Origin: Candidatus Rokubacteria bacterium RIFCSPLOWO2_02_FULL_72_37
GTDB taxonomy: Bacteria > Methylomirabilota > Methylomirabilia > Rokubacteriales > CSP1-6
Length of the DNA stretch: 19,224 bases
Direction: 5' to 3'
Assembly: GCA_001790315.1 (NCBI GenBank)
Contig: MGCE01000070.1
Coordinates: forward strand, 1-19,224
Shown here in pieces: positions 1 through 7,582 of this stretch (positions are counted from its first letter, which is position 1; every line of letters starts with the position of its first letter). The notes below the pieces were generated by a model that saw only the letters and a list, made by a program, of their open reading frames with translations, did not search any database and had not been told where the DNA came from. A program made the position numbers and the translations under genes.

Positions 1-1141
1 CGACGTGGAGCGAGACCTCCTTGCCATGCTCGGTGACGCCCGCCTGCGCGTGCAGGTGGAACTCCCCCGGACGATCCGGCTCCTGGATCAGGATCCGGGC
101 CACGTCGGCACCGAGCCGAGCGCGCACCAGCTCGGACAGGTGCTGGAGGATCTCGGAGACCTGGAGGGTGCCCGTGAGCAGCCGGCCGGACTCCACCAGG
201 CTCTCCTGTTCCGCCGCGCGATGCGCGACGCGATCGTAGAGCCGCGCGTTCTCGACGGCGATGGCCACCTGATCGGCGACGATCTTCAGGAGCTGCTCCT
301 CGTCCGTCTTCGCGCCCGGCGGCAGGACGTGCCGGGCAACCATGGTGCCGAGGCGGCGGTCGCGCACCGTGAGGGGAAGGCTCCATTCGACCTCGGCCAT
401 GTCGTCCGTCGGCTCGATCCCCGTGCCGGCGAGCACGCTGCGCGGCTGGCCCGCCGCCTCGCCCTCCACCGCGACGCGCACCCTCGCCGGCCCGTCGAGC
501 TCGACCACCAGGCTCGTCGTCCCGATGGCCCGCGAGACGCCACGCAACAGCCGCACGAGCATCTCCTCCACGCCGAGCTCCGAGGTGATGTCCTGCACGG
601 CGTGGTGCAAGTCGGCGAGCTGCCCGGCGCGTCGCACGAAGTGCTGGTTGAGGCGCTTCAGTTCCTCGACTTGGTTGAGCAGCCGGTAGACCAGACGCTG
701 GTTGAGCTCGCGAAGGTAGACGCCCTCTTCCCGGCCCTCGATGCGCTCGCGCTTGCCCGCCAGAAATTCGGCGACTTGCCGTGGGAACGTGTCGACGTCG
801 ATCGGCTTCTGGATGTAGCCGTCGCAGCCGGCCACGAGGGTCCGCTGTCGGTCCCCCTGCATCGCATAGGCGGTGACCGCGATGACGGGGGTGGACGCGA
901 GGTTCGGGAACGACTTGAGGATCGCGACGATCTCGTAGCCGTCGACGCCGGGGAGGTTGATGTCGAGCAGGATCAGGGCCGGCTGCTCACGGACCGCCGC
1001 CTCGATGCCCGCCAGGCCGTCCTCGGCCTCGACGATCGTATACCCCGCGGCCTCCAGGACCGCGCGGACGAGCATCCGGTTCTCCCGATTGTCCTCGACG
1101 TAGAGGATCTTCGGTTTCTGGTCCGTCGCACGAGCCGGCAT
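1..1141 (-). CDS. REC-GAF-GAF response regulator/sensor, 3' end beyond window
   Basis: The frame is open for 380 codons from the ATG at 1141 to the left edge, so the C-terminus is missing. Residues 1-125 are a receiver domain: acidic pocket at D17 (YVEDN), phospho-acceptor D60 (LILLDINLPG), T90 (AVTAY) and K112 (IQKP). A helical linker (about 125-195, ELNQRLVYRLLNQVEELKRL) leads to a GAF domain (about 195-305, ending VAIAVENARLYDRVA) and the start of a second GAF (from about 318). The output domain is not visible; a kinase core or nothing further are both possible. An AGGAG lies 5 bases before the ATG, and the gene starts 15 bases after the histidine kinase stop. By position it is likely a phosphorylation target of that kinase. 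Domain calls are firm; the role is inferred. Confidence 0.85.
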   Translation of the reverse strand, partial: MPARATDQKPKILYVEDNRENRMLVRAVLEAAGYTIVEAEDGLAGIEAAVREQPALILLDINLPGVDGYEIVAILKSFPNLASTPVIAVTAYAMQGDRQRTLVAGCDGYIQKPIDVDTFPRQVAEFLAGKRERIEGREEGVYLRELNQRLVYRLLNQVEELKRLNQHFVRRAGQLADLHHAVQDITSELGVEEMLVRLLRGVSRAIGTTSLVVELDGPARVRVAVEGEAAGQPRSVLAGTGIEPTDDMAEVEWSLPLTVRDRRLGTMVARHVLPPGAKTDEEQLLKIVADQVAIAVENARLYDRVAHRAAEQESLVESGRLLTGTLQVSEILQHLSELVRARLGADVARILIQEPDRPGEFHLHAQAGVTEHGKEVSLHV

Positions 1142-1156
1142 ACGACTCCTGTCCTC

Positions 1157-3277
1157 TCAGTTCAGCGGCAGTGTGAAATGGAAGGTGGACCCCTGGTTCT
1201 CGCGGCTCTCCGCCCAGATCCGCCCGCCGTGGAGCTCCACGAACTTCTTGCTGATGGCCAGTCCCAGTCCCGTGCCGCCCGCGCCGCGCGCGACCGGGTG
1301 GTCCAGCTGCTGGAACGGCTCGAACAGGCGCGCCAGATCCTCGTTCCGGATGCCGATGCCCGTGTCCGCCACGCTCAGGTGCACGACGTCCGGCTCGGCG
1401 CCCACCGAGACGAGGATTCTCCCCTCGGTCGTGAACTTGATCGCGTTCGACAGCAGATTGAGCAGGATCTGCTTCACCTTCGTCCGGTCGGCGACCACGC
1501 CCGGCAGCTCCAAAGGAACGCTCTTCTCGATCTTCAGCGGCTTTCCGCGAGCGAGCGGGACCGACGATTCGATGCACTCGTCGATCACATCGTGCAGATC
1601 GAGCTCCTCGGGCATCATTTCGAGCTTGCCGGCCTCGATGCGGGAGAAGTCCAGGATCCCGTTGATGAGCTGCAACAGGTGCGCGCCACTGTTGTGCACG
1701 GAGCGGATGTACGTTTCCTGCCGCTCGGTCAAGTCGCCGTCGAGCCGGTTGAGCAGGACCTTCGAAAAGCCGATGATGGAGTTGAGCGGTGTGCGGAGCT
1801 CGTGCGACATGCTGGCGAGGAACTGCGACTTCAGGCGGCTCGCCTGCATGAGCTGGGCGTTGGAACTGGCGAGCTCCTCGTACAGCCGCGCGTTCTCGAG
1901 GGAGATCGCAACCTGGTTCGCGAGCACCGCGAGCACCTCGAGCTCCGGGTCGTCGAAGATGTCGCCGGAGAGCTTCTCACCCACGAGGAGGATGCCGGTG
2001 AGCTTGTTCTCGATCTTGAGCGGCACGATCAGCGCGGCCCTGATCTCCTCCAGCTCGGCCTCGGCGGTCTCGAAGTACTCGGCGATCGCCGGATTCAGCC
2101 TCGCCTCTTCCTTGACCAGCAGGCGACCCGTGTGGTTGAGCCACCGGACGACGGCGCTGTCCACCGGGATCGCGGTGACACCCGCGCCCTCGCCGAGGTT
2201 GGTCTCCTCGCGGTAGACGACGAAAGCACTCTGCTCCTTGTCGTAGATCATGAGCACACAGTGCGTCAGCGGGACGCCACGGACGAGGCCGTGCACGAGG
2301 GTCTCCATCAGACGTCCGAAGTCGAGAATCGTGCTCATCCGCTTCGACAGGTCCAGCAACGTCTCGTAACAGCCGCGGCGACGGCTGAACATCAGCCGCT
2401 CGAGCTGGTCCTCGAATCGATGCCCCAGCGGGCTCATCAACAGCGTGACGAGGAACCCCAGCGGGAGGATGACCCAGAGCGGATTGACGTTCTCCCAGTT
2501 GGCGTACCGCTCGGCCGCCGCGAGGATCGAGGTCAGCACGCCCCACACGAGGAGGTAGATCGCGCTCTTCTTGACCGCGACGTTCACGTCGAACAGCCGG
2601 TAGCGCACGATCGACGTGCCCAGCATCAGGGCGAACACCATGTTCGCCGGGATGCCCATCGGATACACGAGGTCCGCCGCGGGCACGAATCGAGCGAGGA
2701 TGAAGCGCGCGAAGTCGATCACGCCTCCGGCGAGGCTCACCAGCGTGCCCAGGAGGATCAGCGTCGCGCGGTTCCGCCTGAAGCTCGAATCGACGTCCTT
2801 GTAGGCCCGCACCAGGTGCGTGAGGCCGTAGATGAGGAAACAATTGAAGTAGAGGAAGAACGGCGTGTAGAGCACGCCGGTCGCCGGCGCCCAGCCCCAG
2901 TAGGTCCAGGTCACGCCCCGCATGAAGAGCGGCGACGCGCTCACGTTGATCACGCTGAACGCGAGCGCCAGCAGATAGGCCGCCGTCAACGAGGGCCGGT
3001 GCCGTGTCGTGCTCTCGAGGAAGATCAGGACGAAGTGATAGTAGAAGGCGGGCAGCACGATGACGCCCGCGTGGATGACGATCTCCCAGAACGTCGCCGT
3101 CGGTGCGTCGGCCGATCGACGCAACATGAAGACGCCGAAGTTCCAGACGGCCATGCCGGAGACGAAATACGTGAAGAGCCTGTTCAGCCGGCTCCCGGGA
3201 TTGCGGATGACCGTGATCCCGGCGAGCGAGACGTTCAGGATGAACGCGAGCAGCGGAAGAGCGCTATGAAGGCTCAC
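1157..3277 (-). CDS. Membrane-bound GAF-domain sensor histidine kinase (7-8 TM)
   Basis: A 706-residue sensor kinase. Residues 1-285 hold about eight hydrophobic helices (e.g. 5-24, 35-53, 64-88, 97-112, 134-151, 171-193, 205-223, 239-254, 265-283), like the N-terminal 7TM sensor region of some histidine kinases. A GAF domain follows (about 305-465, ending ISLENARLYEEL), then HisKA with the phospho-acceptor H492 (FLASMSHELRTPLNSIIGF). The HATPase_c domain shows an N box (LLNLLSNAIKFT, about 604-615), G1 (VADTGIGI, D638) and G2 (GGTGLGLAISKKF, from 667). All catalytic boxes look intact. The start is a GTG overlapping the last 14 bases of the acetyltransferase gene, implying translational coupling. 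It is the only kinase in a cluster with four receiver domains. The ligand is unknown. Confidence 0.93.
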   Translation of the reverse strand: MSLHSALPLLAFILNVSLAGITVIRNPGSRLNRLFTYFVSGMAVWNFGVFMLRRSADAPTATFWEIVIHAGVIVLPAFYYHFVLIFLESTTRHRPSLTAAYLLALAFSVINVSASPLFMRGVTWTYWGWAPATGVLYTPFFLYFNCFLIYGLTHLVRAYKDVDSSFRRNRATLILLGTLVSLAGGVIDFARFILARFVPAADLVYPMGIPANMVFALMLGTSIVRYRLFDVNVAVKKSAIYLLVWGVLTSILAAAERYANWENVNPLWVILPLGFLVTLLMSPLGHRFEDQLERLMFSRRRGCYETLLDLSKRMSTILDFGRLMETLVHGLVRGVPLTHCVLMIYDKEQSAFVVYREETNLGEGAGVTAIPVDSAVVRWLNHTGRLLVKEEARLNPAIAEYFETAEAELEEIRAALIVPLKIENKLTGILLVGEKLSGDIFDDPELEVLAVLANQVAISLENARLYEELASSNAQLMQASRLKSQFLASMSHELRTPLNSIIGFSKVLLNRLDGDLTERQETYIRSVHNSGAHLLQLINGILDFSRIEAGKLEMMPEELDLHDVIDECIESSVPLARGKPLKIEKSVPLELPGVVADRTKVKQILLNLLSNAIKFTTEGRILVSVGAEPDVVHLSVADTGIGIRNEDLARLFEPFQQLDHPVARGAGGTGLGLAISKKFVELHGGRIWAESRENQGSTFHFTLPLN

Positions 3278-3941
3278 GGGCGCCCTGCTCGGAGGCCTCG
3301 AGCGGGAGGTAGACCTTGTCCCGCTTGCGCTGAGCGTCGATCTCGTCCCTCAGGATGCCGAACACGAACATGTCCCAGTAGCGACCGTCCTGATACCCGG
3401 CCTTCCGCAGAACACCCTCCTGCTGGAATCCGTTCCGCCGCAGGGAGTTCGCGCTCAGCCGGTTGTACTCGTACACCTTGGCCTCGATCCGCCGGAGTCC
3501 GAGCACGTCGACGCCGTAGTACGAGATCAGCTTCCCGGCCTCGACGCCGAATCCTCGCCGGATCGCGCGCTGATCGGTCAGCATCACCTCGAGGAACGCG
3601 TATCCTTCCAGGAGGTGGATGTTGAAGAGCCGCGCGAGCCCCACGGGCTTGTTCCACCCCTGATTGGCCTCCACCACGAGGACCACCTGCGTCGTGTCCG
3701 TGAGGCATGCCTCGTAGAACGAGGCATCCTTGTCGTACACGTGCTTGTACGCCCCCAGGAACTCGCTTCCCACCATGCGCTCGATGAAGGGATCTTCGGC
3801 CCATTCCGCGAGGTCGTCGAGGTCCTCGGGCTGGAGCGTACGCAGGTACACCCGCGTGCCGCGCGAGACGATGCCGGCGCGGCGCCTGGCCTCCCGGCCG
3901 TGCCCTGACGGAGCGAGCGGCTCGCTGTCCACGATGGTCAC
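3264..3941 (-). CDS. GNAT-family N-acetyltransferase (RimJ/RimL-like)
   Basis: A 225-residue protein of the Acetyltransf_3 (RimJ/RimL/PseH-like) group, which moves acetyl from acetyl-CoA to an amine on a protein or small molecule. The fold signature runs from GTRVYLRTLQPEDLDDLAEW (about 28-47) through FLEVMLTD (116-123). The acetyl-CoA loop is RRGFGVEAGKLI (128-139), and the typical NRLSANSLRRNGFQQEG segment is at 160-176. The GTG at 3941 is preferred because the frame upstream of it is low-complexity Arg-rich sequence overlapping the methyltransferase gene; its ribosome site is weak. It starts 38 bases after the methyltransferase stop and its end overlaps the kinase start by 14 bases, so it belongs to the operon. 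The substrate cannot be read from sequence; sugar-amine acetylation (PseH-like) and protein N-terminal acetylation are both possible. Confidence 0.85.
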   Translation of the reverse strand: MTIVDSEPLAPSGHGREARRRAGIVSRGTRVYLRTLQPEDLDDLAEWAEDPFIERMVGSEFLGAYKHVYDKDASFYEACLTDTTQVVLVVEANQGWNKPVGLARLFNIHLLEGYAFLEVMLTDQRAIRRGFGVEAGKLISYYGVDVLGLRRIEAKVYEYNRLSANSLRRNGFQQEGVLRKAGYQDGRYWDMFVFGILRDEIDAQRKRDKVYLPLEASEQGAREPS

Positions 3942-3978
3942 GGCTCGATCCCGTCGGCGTGCGTCAGGTCGTACGTGG

Positions 3979-4725
3979 TCAGGTCCCCTCCGGACGCGCC
4001 GAGGCCTCGTCGCGCATCCGCACCCAGGCGAGGTGACTGAGCCCGGCGAGGAACGTCGGGTGCCCCTCGAGCACCTCGAAACCCGCCGCCTCGAGTGACG
4101 CGTGGAACTCCGATTCACTGTAGTAGCGGTGATCGCAGTCGCGTAAGACCTCGAAGGCGGCCGTCGGGACGAGCCACCGGAGCGCCCGGAGCGCGGCGGG
4201 GCACCCGTCGCGCGCCAGCACCTCCCTGAACGTCTTCCCGACGAGCGCGGGCCGGCCGTAGGTCAGGAAGATGGCGTGGCCGCCGGGGCGAAGGGCTCGG
4301 CGACATCCCTCCAAGAGCGCCTGCGGCTCCGGATACCAGTACAGGGTGTGCATGCTCACGAGCACGTCGAAGGTGCCGGCCCCGGGCATCCCGTCACGCG
4401 CGACGTCGAGGTGGTGGAACGTCAGGTTCGGCAGGGCCTCGGCGCGATGCTTCTCGCGGGCGATCGCGATCAAGTGGCGGACCGCGTCGACGCCGACGAC
4501 CGTGTAGCCTTCCCGTGCGAGGCGCAGCCCGACGTTCCCGATCCCGCACGCGATGTCGAGCACCCGCACCGCGCGCCGGTTCGACTCGCCGGGGACCGAG
4601 CGCCTCACGAAAGATGAGATCTCTTCCAGCAGCGTCTCATAGGGATGGAACCCCTTGATGACGGCGTCGTAGGCGAAGCCGTACGTCACGGCGATCATGT
4701 GCTCCAGCGCTCCGCGAATCGGCAT
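3979..4725 (-). CDS. Class I SAM-dependent methyltransferase (tandem copy 2)
   Basis: A Methyltransf_11/25-type enzyme of about 248 residues. SAM motif I is VRVLDIACGIGNVGLRLA, followed by the acidic VVGVDA, FHHLDVARD (motif II region), FDVLVSMHTLYWY, and the post-motif RRALRPGGHAIFLTYGRP. It is a clear paralogue of the neighbouring gene at 4816-5610: both share an N-terminal [LI].[VA].YG..YD segment, the same motif order and a matching C-terminal hydrophobic LxGxSxLxWxR end. I chose the ATG at 4725 because GGAG lies 5 bases upstream and homology with the paralogue begins there. An ATG at 4794 would add 23 residues and leave only 21 bases to the upstream gene, but has no visible ribosome site. 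The methyl acceptor is unknown; quinone, small-molecule or lipid methylation would all fit this broad fold. Confidence 0.85.
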   Translation of the reverse strand: MPIRGALEHMIAVTYGFAYDAVIKGFHPYETLLEEISSFVRRSVPGESNRRAVRVLDIACGIGNVGLRLAREGYTVVGVDAVRHLIAIAREKHRAEALPNLTFHHLDVARDGMPGAGTFDVLVSMHTLYWYPEPQALLEGCRRALRPGGHAIFLTYGRPALVGKTFREVLARDGCPAALRALRWLVPTAAFEVLRDCDHRYYSESEFHASLEAAGFEVLEGHPTFLAGLSHLAWVRMRDEASARPEGT

Positions 4726-4730
4726 GCGAT

Positions 4731-4734
4731 CTCC
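4731..4734 (-). promoter_or_regulatory. Ribosome binding site deciding the start at 4725
   Basis: GGAG sits 5 bases before the ATG at 4725 (GGAGATCGCATG on the minus strand). The alternative upstream ATG at 4794 lacks any purine-rich stretch, so this site favours the shorter methyltransferase. Confidence 0.55.
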
Positions 4735-4815
4735 GCTCACGTCCACGAATTCCGGCGTCGCCGAGGCGGCAGAGGATCGCGAAGTGCGCCGCATCGTCGC
4801 GGTGCGCGCCCCCGG

Positions 4816-5610
4816 CTAGGCGGCGCCGCCCTTTCGCGCCCAGACGAGCAGGCTCGAGCCGCGGAGGAACGTGCGCCGCAGCTCGAGGATGGTGAAGCCG
4901 CTCTCGCGCAGGTGGGCCGCGAAGGCGGCCTCGTCCCAGTAGTGCGGCCCCGTGCGGCTCCGCGCCGCCTCGAAGACGGCGTTCGGGAGCACCCAGAGAA
5001 CGGCACGGAGCGCAGCGGCGAAGCCGTTGAGCTGCCAGATCTCCCGCAGCGTGGACCACTGCCCCACCCGCCGGGTGTGGTTGACGAACACGGCGTGGCC
5101 CCCGGGCTTGAGGACACGGTACGCCTCGGACACCAGTCGATCCGGCGCCGCGTGCACGTAGAGCGAGTGGATGTTCACGACCTGGTCGAACAGGTCGTTG
5201 CGGAACGTGTTGCCGCGGGCGAGATCCGCCTGCCGGAAGGTGAGGTTGGCCAGGCGCTTCGTCCGACGCTTTTCCTTGGCGACCTCGACCAGGGCCCCGT
5301 AGGCGTCGAGCCCGGTCACGGTGAAGCCGGCCTCGGCGAGCGCGCACGTGAGGGCCCCAGGCCCGCATCCGACATCGAGCACCCGGACCTCGCGCCGGTC
5401 GACCCCGTGCGGACGCGCGGCCTCCACCAGCTCGAGCACTTCCCCCTGGAGGACCCCGTAGGGGCTGAAGCGCTCGTAGATGTAGTCGTACACGACGCCG
5501 TACGCGACGGACAGCATCCGATCGAGCCCCCACCGGAATCCGTCGAACACGGATCGCAGTGCCGTGCCCCCGGCACCCGGCACGTCGCTCGCCGGAACGC
5601 TGGTCAGCAT
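4816..5610 (-). CDS. Class I SAM-dependent methyltransferase (tandem copy 1)
   Basis: A 264-residue SAM methyltransferase. Motif I is VRVLDVGCGPGALTCALAEA (76-95), followed by VTGLDAYG, the motif II-like FRQADLARGN (125-134), DQVVNIHSLYVHA and YRVLKPGGHAVFVNHTR (164-180). It is closely similar along its whole length to the methyltransferase at 3979-4725, which suggests a local tandem duplication followed by divergence: for example, copy 1 has GCGPG where copy 2 has ACGIG, and HSLYVHA where copy 2 has HTLYWYP. The ATG at 5610 lies 11 bases after the stop of the receiver gene. No strong ribosome site is visible, so coupling to the upstream gene is plausible. The substrate is unknown. A methyltransferase pair in a two-component operon is unusual, and its role is inferred only as some form of modification output. 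Confidence 0.87.
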   Translation of the reverse strand: MLTSVPASDVPGAGGTALRSVFDGFRWGLDRMLSVAYGVVYDYIYERFSPYGVLQGEVLELVEAARPHGVDRREVRVLDVGCGPGALTCALAEAGFTVTGLDAYGALVEVAKEKRRTKRLANLTFRQADLARGNTFRNDLFDQVVNIHSLYVHAAPDRLVSEAYRVLKPGGHAVFVNHTRRVGQWSTLREIWQLNGFAAALRAVLWVLPNAVFEAARSRTGPHYWDEAAFAAHLRESGFTILELRRTFLRGSSLLVWARKGGAA

Positions 5611-5621
5611 GATCGCGCCCG

Positions 5622-5999
5622 CTATCCCTTGCCCGAGAGCACCTTGTCGACCGCCCCGCGCAGCTCGGTCGGCGTGAAGGGCTTCAGCAGGATGTAGTCG
5701 AATCCCAACCGCGTCGCCTCGTTGATGATGTCAGGGGTGCCATGCGCGGTCATCAGCATGCACGCCATGTCCGGGCGGATCTGACGCGCCTGCTCCAGGA
5801 CCTCGAAGCCGTTCATGCCGGGCATCTTGTAGTCCACCACGAGGAGATCGAACGGCTCCTTCCGGACGAGCTCGATCGCGGTGTCTCCGCGGTTCGCCGC
5901 GCGGATCGAGTAGCCCAGCGCCTGCAGCACGTTCACGCAGAGGATCACCACCGGGCCCGCATCGTCGACAACCAGGATCTTCGGCTTCCGGGTCTCCAT
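5622..5999 (-). CDS. Single-domain response regulator (CheY-like receiver)
   Basis: A 125-residue protein that is only a receiver domain: D12 in LVVDD, phospho-acceptor D56 (LLVVDYKMPG), T84 (LMTAHG) and K106 (ILLKPFTP). It ends right after the final helix, so it has no output domain and may act as a phosphate shuttle or sink, or by binding partners. Its ATG shares one base with the stop of the HD-GYP gene (TGATG), a strong sign of coupled translation. In-frame starts further upstream lie inside the HD-GYP gene and encode Arg-rich nonsense, so the start at 5999 is secure. Confidence 0.93.
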   Translation of the reverse strand: METRKPKILVVDDAGPVVILCVNVLQALGYSIRAANRGDTAIELVRKEPFDLLVVDYKMPGMNGFEVLEQARQIRPDMACMLMTAHGTPDIINEATRLGFDYILLKPFTPTELRGAVDKVLSGKG

Positions 6000-7564
6000 C
6001 AGCGCGCGTCCGCGCCGGGCTGGACGCCGACGGCGTCGGCCGGCACCTGCCGGGTGTCGAAGTGAATGCTGATGCGCTCGAGCCGCGCCACGGGGATCGC
6101 CAGGAACGCCTCGGCGACGACCGGGTCGAATTGGGTCCGGATGCCGCGCGCGATTTCCGCGAGTGCCGTCTCGAGCGGCCGACGGGTCCGGTACGGCCGA
6201 TCGGAGGTCATCGCGTCGAACGCGTCCGCCACGGTCACGACGCGCGCGATGAGCGGGATGTCCTCCCCCTTCAGCGCGTCGGGGTAGCCTGTGCCGTCGT
6301 ACCGCTCGTGGTGATGCCGCACCCCTTTGGCCTCGCACGTCAGGAAGCGGAGCGGCTTGAGGATCTTGTCGCCGACCACGGGGTGGCTCCGGATCAGCTC
6401 GAACTCCTCCTCCGTCAGCTGTCGTGGCTTTCGCAGGATGTTGTCGAGCATGACCAGCTTGCCCAGATCGTGCAGCATCCCCGCGCGACTGAACATCACG
6501 GCGTCGGCCGACGGCACGCCCATGACGGTTGCGATCTCACCCGAGTAGAGCGAGACGCGCGCGGAATGGCCCTTGAGGTACGGGTCCTTGGACTCGAGCG
6601 CGTTCACGAAGGACGAGATCGTGTCGATCAGGTTCTGCTCGAGATTCTCGCGCAGCAGGATCCTCTGGAACGCCCCCGCCGTCGTCCGGGCATACGCGAG
6701 GAGCAGCTCCCGCTCGTCCGGAAGGAACGCGCCGTTCCGAGCGGCGCGACCGATGCAGAGCACGCCCATGGCGTCACCGACGCCCGGGATGAGCGCGGCG
6801 AGCCCCTCGAAGTCGCCCTCCCGCCGTGTCAGCGCGACCGTCTCCCGGCCGCCGGTCCTCACGACGTCGCCGAACGACGCGTGGAGCAGACCGAGGAGCC
6901 GGGTGACGAGCGATTCGTCACCGATCCGGCTCGCATTGAAGCGTCGTTCCTGGTCGCACATGAGGATCAGGGCGCCATCGCACCGGAGGCTCCGCATCGT
7001 GTTCTCGAGCACCCGCTGGACGAACACGCCCGTGTCGAGCCGCTCCAGCGCCAGCTCGCCGATCCGCGACAGCGCCTCGACGCCACCCTGGCGCCGGGCC
7101 AGTTCCTCCGCGAGCCCCGCCGGATAGGTGATGCTGCCGTCGCCCTGCGCGCGATCGCGGCGGACGCGCTGGAGGAGATCCTTCACCTCCGCCACGGAGA
7201 AAGGCTTCGCCAGGTAGTCGTAGGCACCGTGGCGCAGGCCGAACACGGCCGAATTCACCGACGGCACGCCCGTGATCAGCACGACGGGCGTCCCCGGCTG
7301 CTGGCCCTTGATCGCGCGCAGCAGGTCGAGCCCGGACAGCCCCGGCATCTTGATGTCCGACACGACGAGCTCGAACGGAGTGCCGCCGAGCAGCGCGATG
7401 GCCTCTTCCGCGGTCGAGGCGGTCGTGACGTCGCAATGGTTCGACGAGAACGCCGTCACGAGGAATCGCAGGACGGCGGCGTTGTCGTCGACGAGGAGCA
7501 CTCGGAGGCGCTCCGGCTCCTCGATGGCCAGGCCGGTCGGTTGCGTCTGCGTGTCAGTGGTCAC
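5999..7564 (-). CDS. REC-GAF-HD-GYP cyclic-di-GMP phosphodiesterase
   Basis: A 521-residue response regulator with an enzymatic output. The receiver (about 18-135) has D26/D27, phospho-acceptor D70 (LVVSDIKMPG) and K120 (LAKPF). A GAF domain (about 160-300) follows. The HD-GYP domain (about 308-500) is complete: HDLGK with H365/D366, RSHP (393-396), HHHERYDGTGYP (417-428) and VADAFDAMTSDRPYR (446-460). HD-GYP enzymes hydrolyse c-di-GMP to pGpG or GMP; with all metal ligands and GYP present, this one is predicted active. The GTG start has AGGGA about 9 bases upstream and lies 18 bases after the previous gene. A tail of about 25 residues (from 497) follows the catalytic core. Phosphorylation by the operon's kinase probably controls activity. 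Confidence 0.94.
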   Translation of the reverse strand: MTTDTQTQPTGLAIEEPERLRVLLVDDNAAVLRFLVTAFSSNHCDVTTASTAEEAIALLGGTPFELVVSDIKMPGLSGLDLLRAIKGQQPGTPVVLITGVPSVNSAVFGLRHGAYDYLAKPFSVAEVKDLLQRVRRDRAQGDGSITYPAGLAEELARRQGGVEALSRIGELALERLDTGVFVQRVLENTMRSLRCDGALILMCDQERRFNASRIGDESLVTRLLGLLHASFGDVVRTGGRETVALTRREGDFEGLAALIPGVGDAMGVLCIGRAARNGAFLPDERELLLAYARTTAGAFQRILLRENLEQNLIDTISSFVNALESKDPYLKGHSARVSLYSGEIATVMGVPSADAVMFSRAGMLHDLGKLVMLDNILRKPRQLTEEEFELIRSHPVVGDKILKPLRFLTCEAKGVRHHHERYDGTGYPDALKGEDIPLIARVVTVADAFDAMTSDRPYRTRRPLETALAEIARGIRTQFDPVVAEAFLAIPVARLERISIHFDTRQVPADAVGVQPGADAR

Positions 7565-7582
7565 CTGGCTGGTCCCTGCGCG

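Noticed and set aside
5..3625. A 1206-codon open frame on the plus strand
   Set aside because: It is antisense to three well-supported minus-strand genes and its product is Arg/Asp/Leu-rich with no domain. Long antisense frames arise naturally from codon bias in GC-rich DNA.
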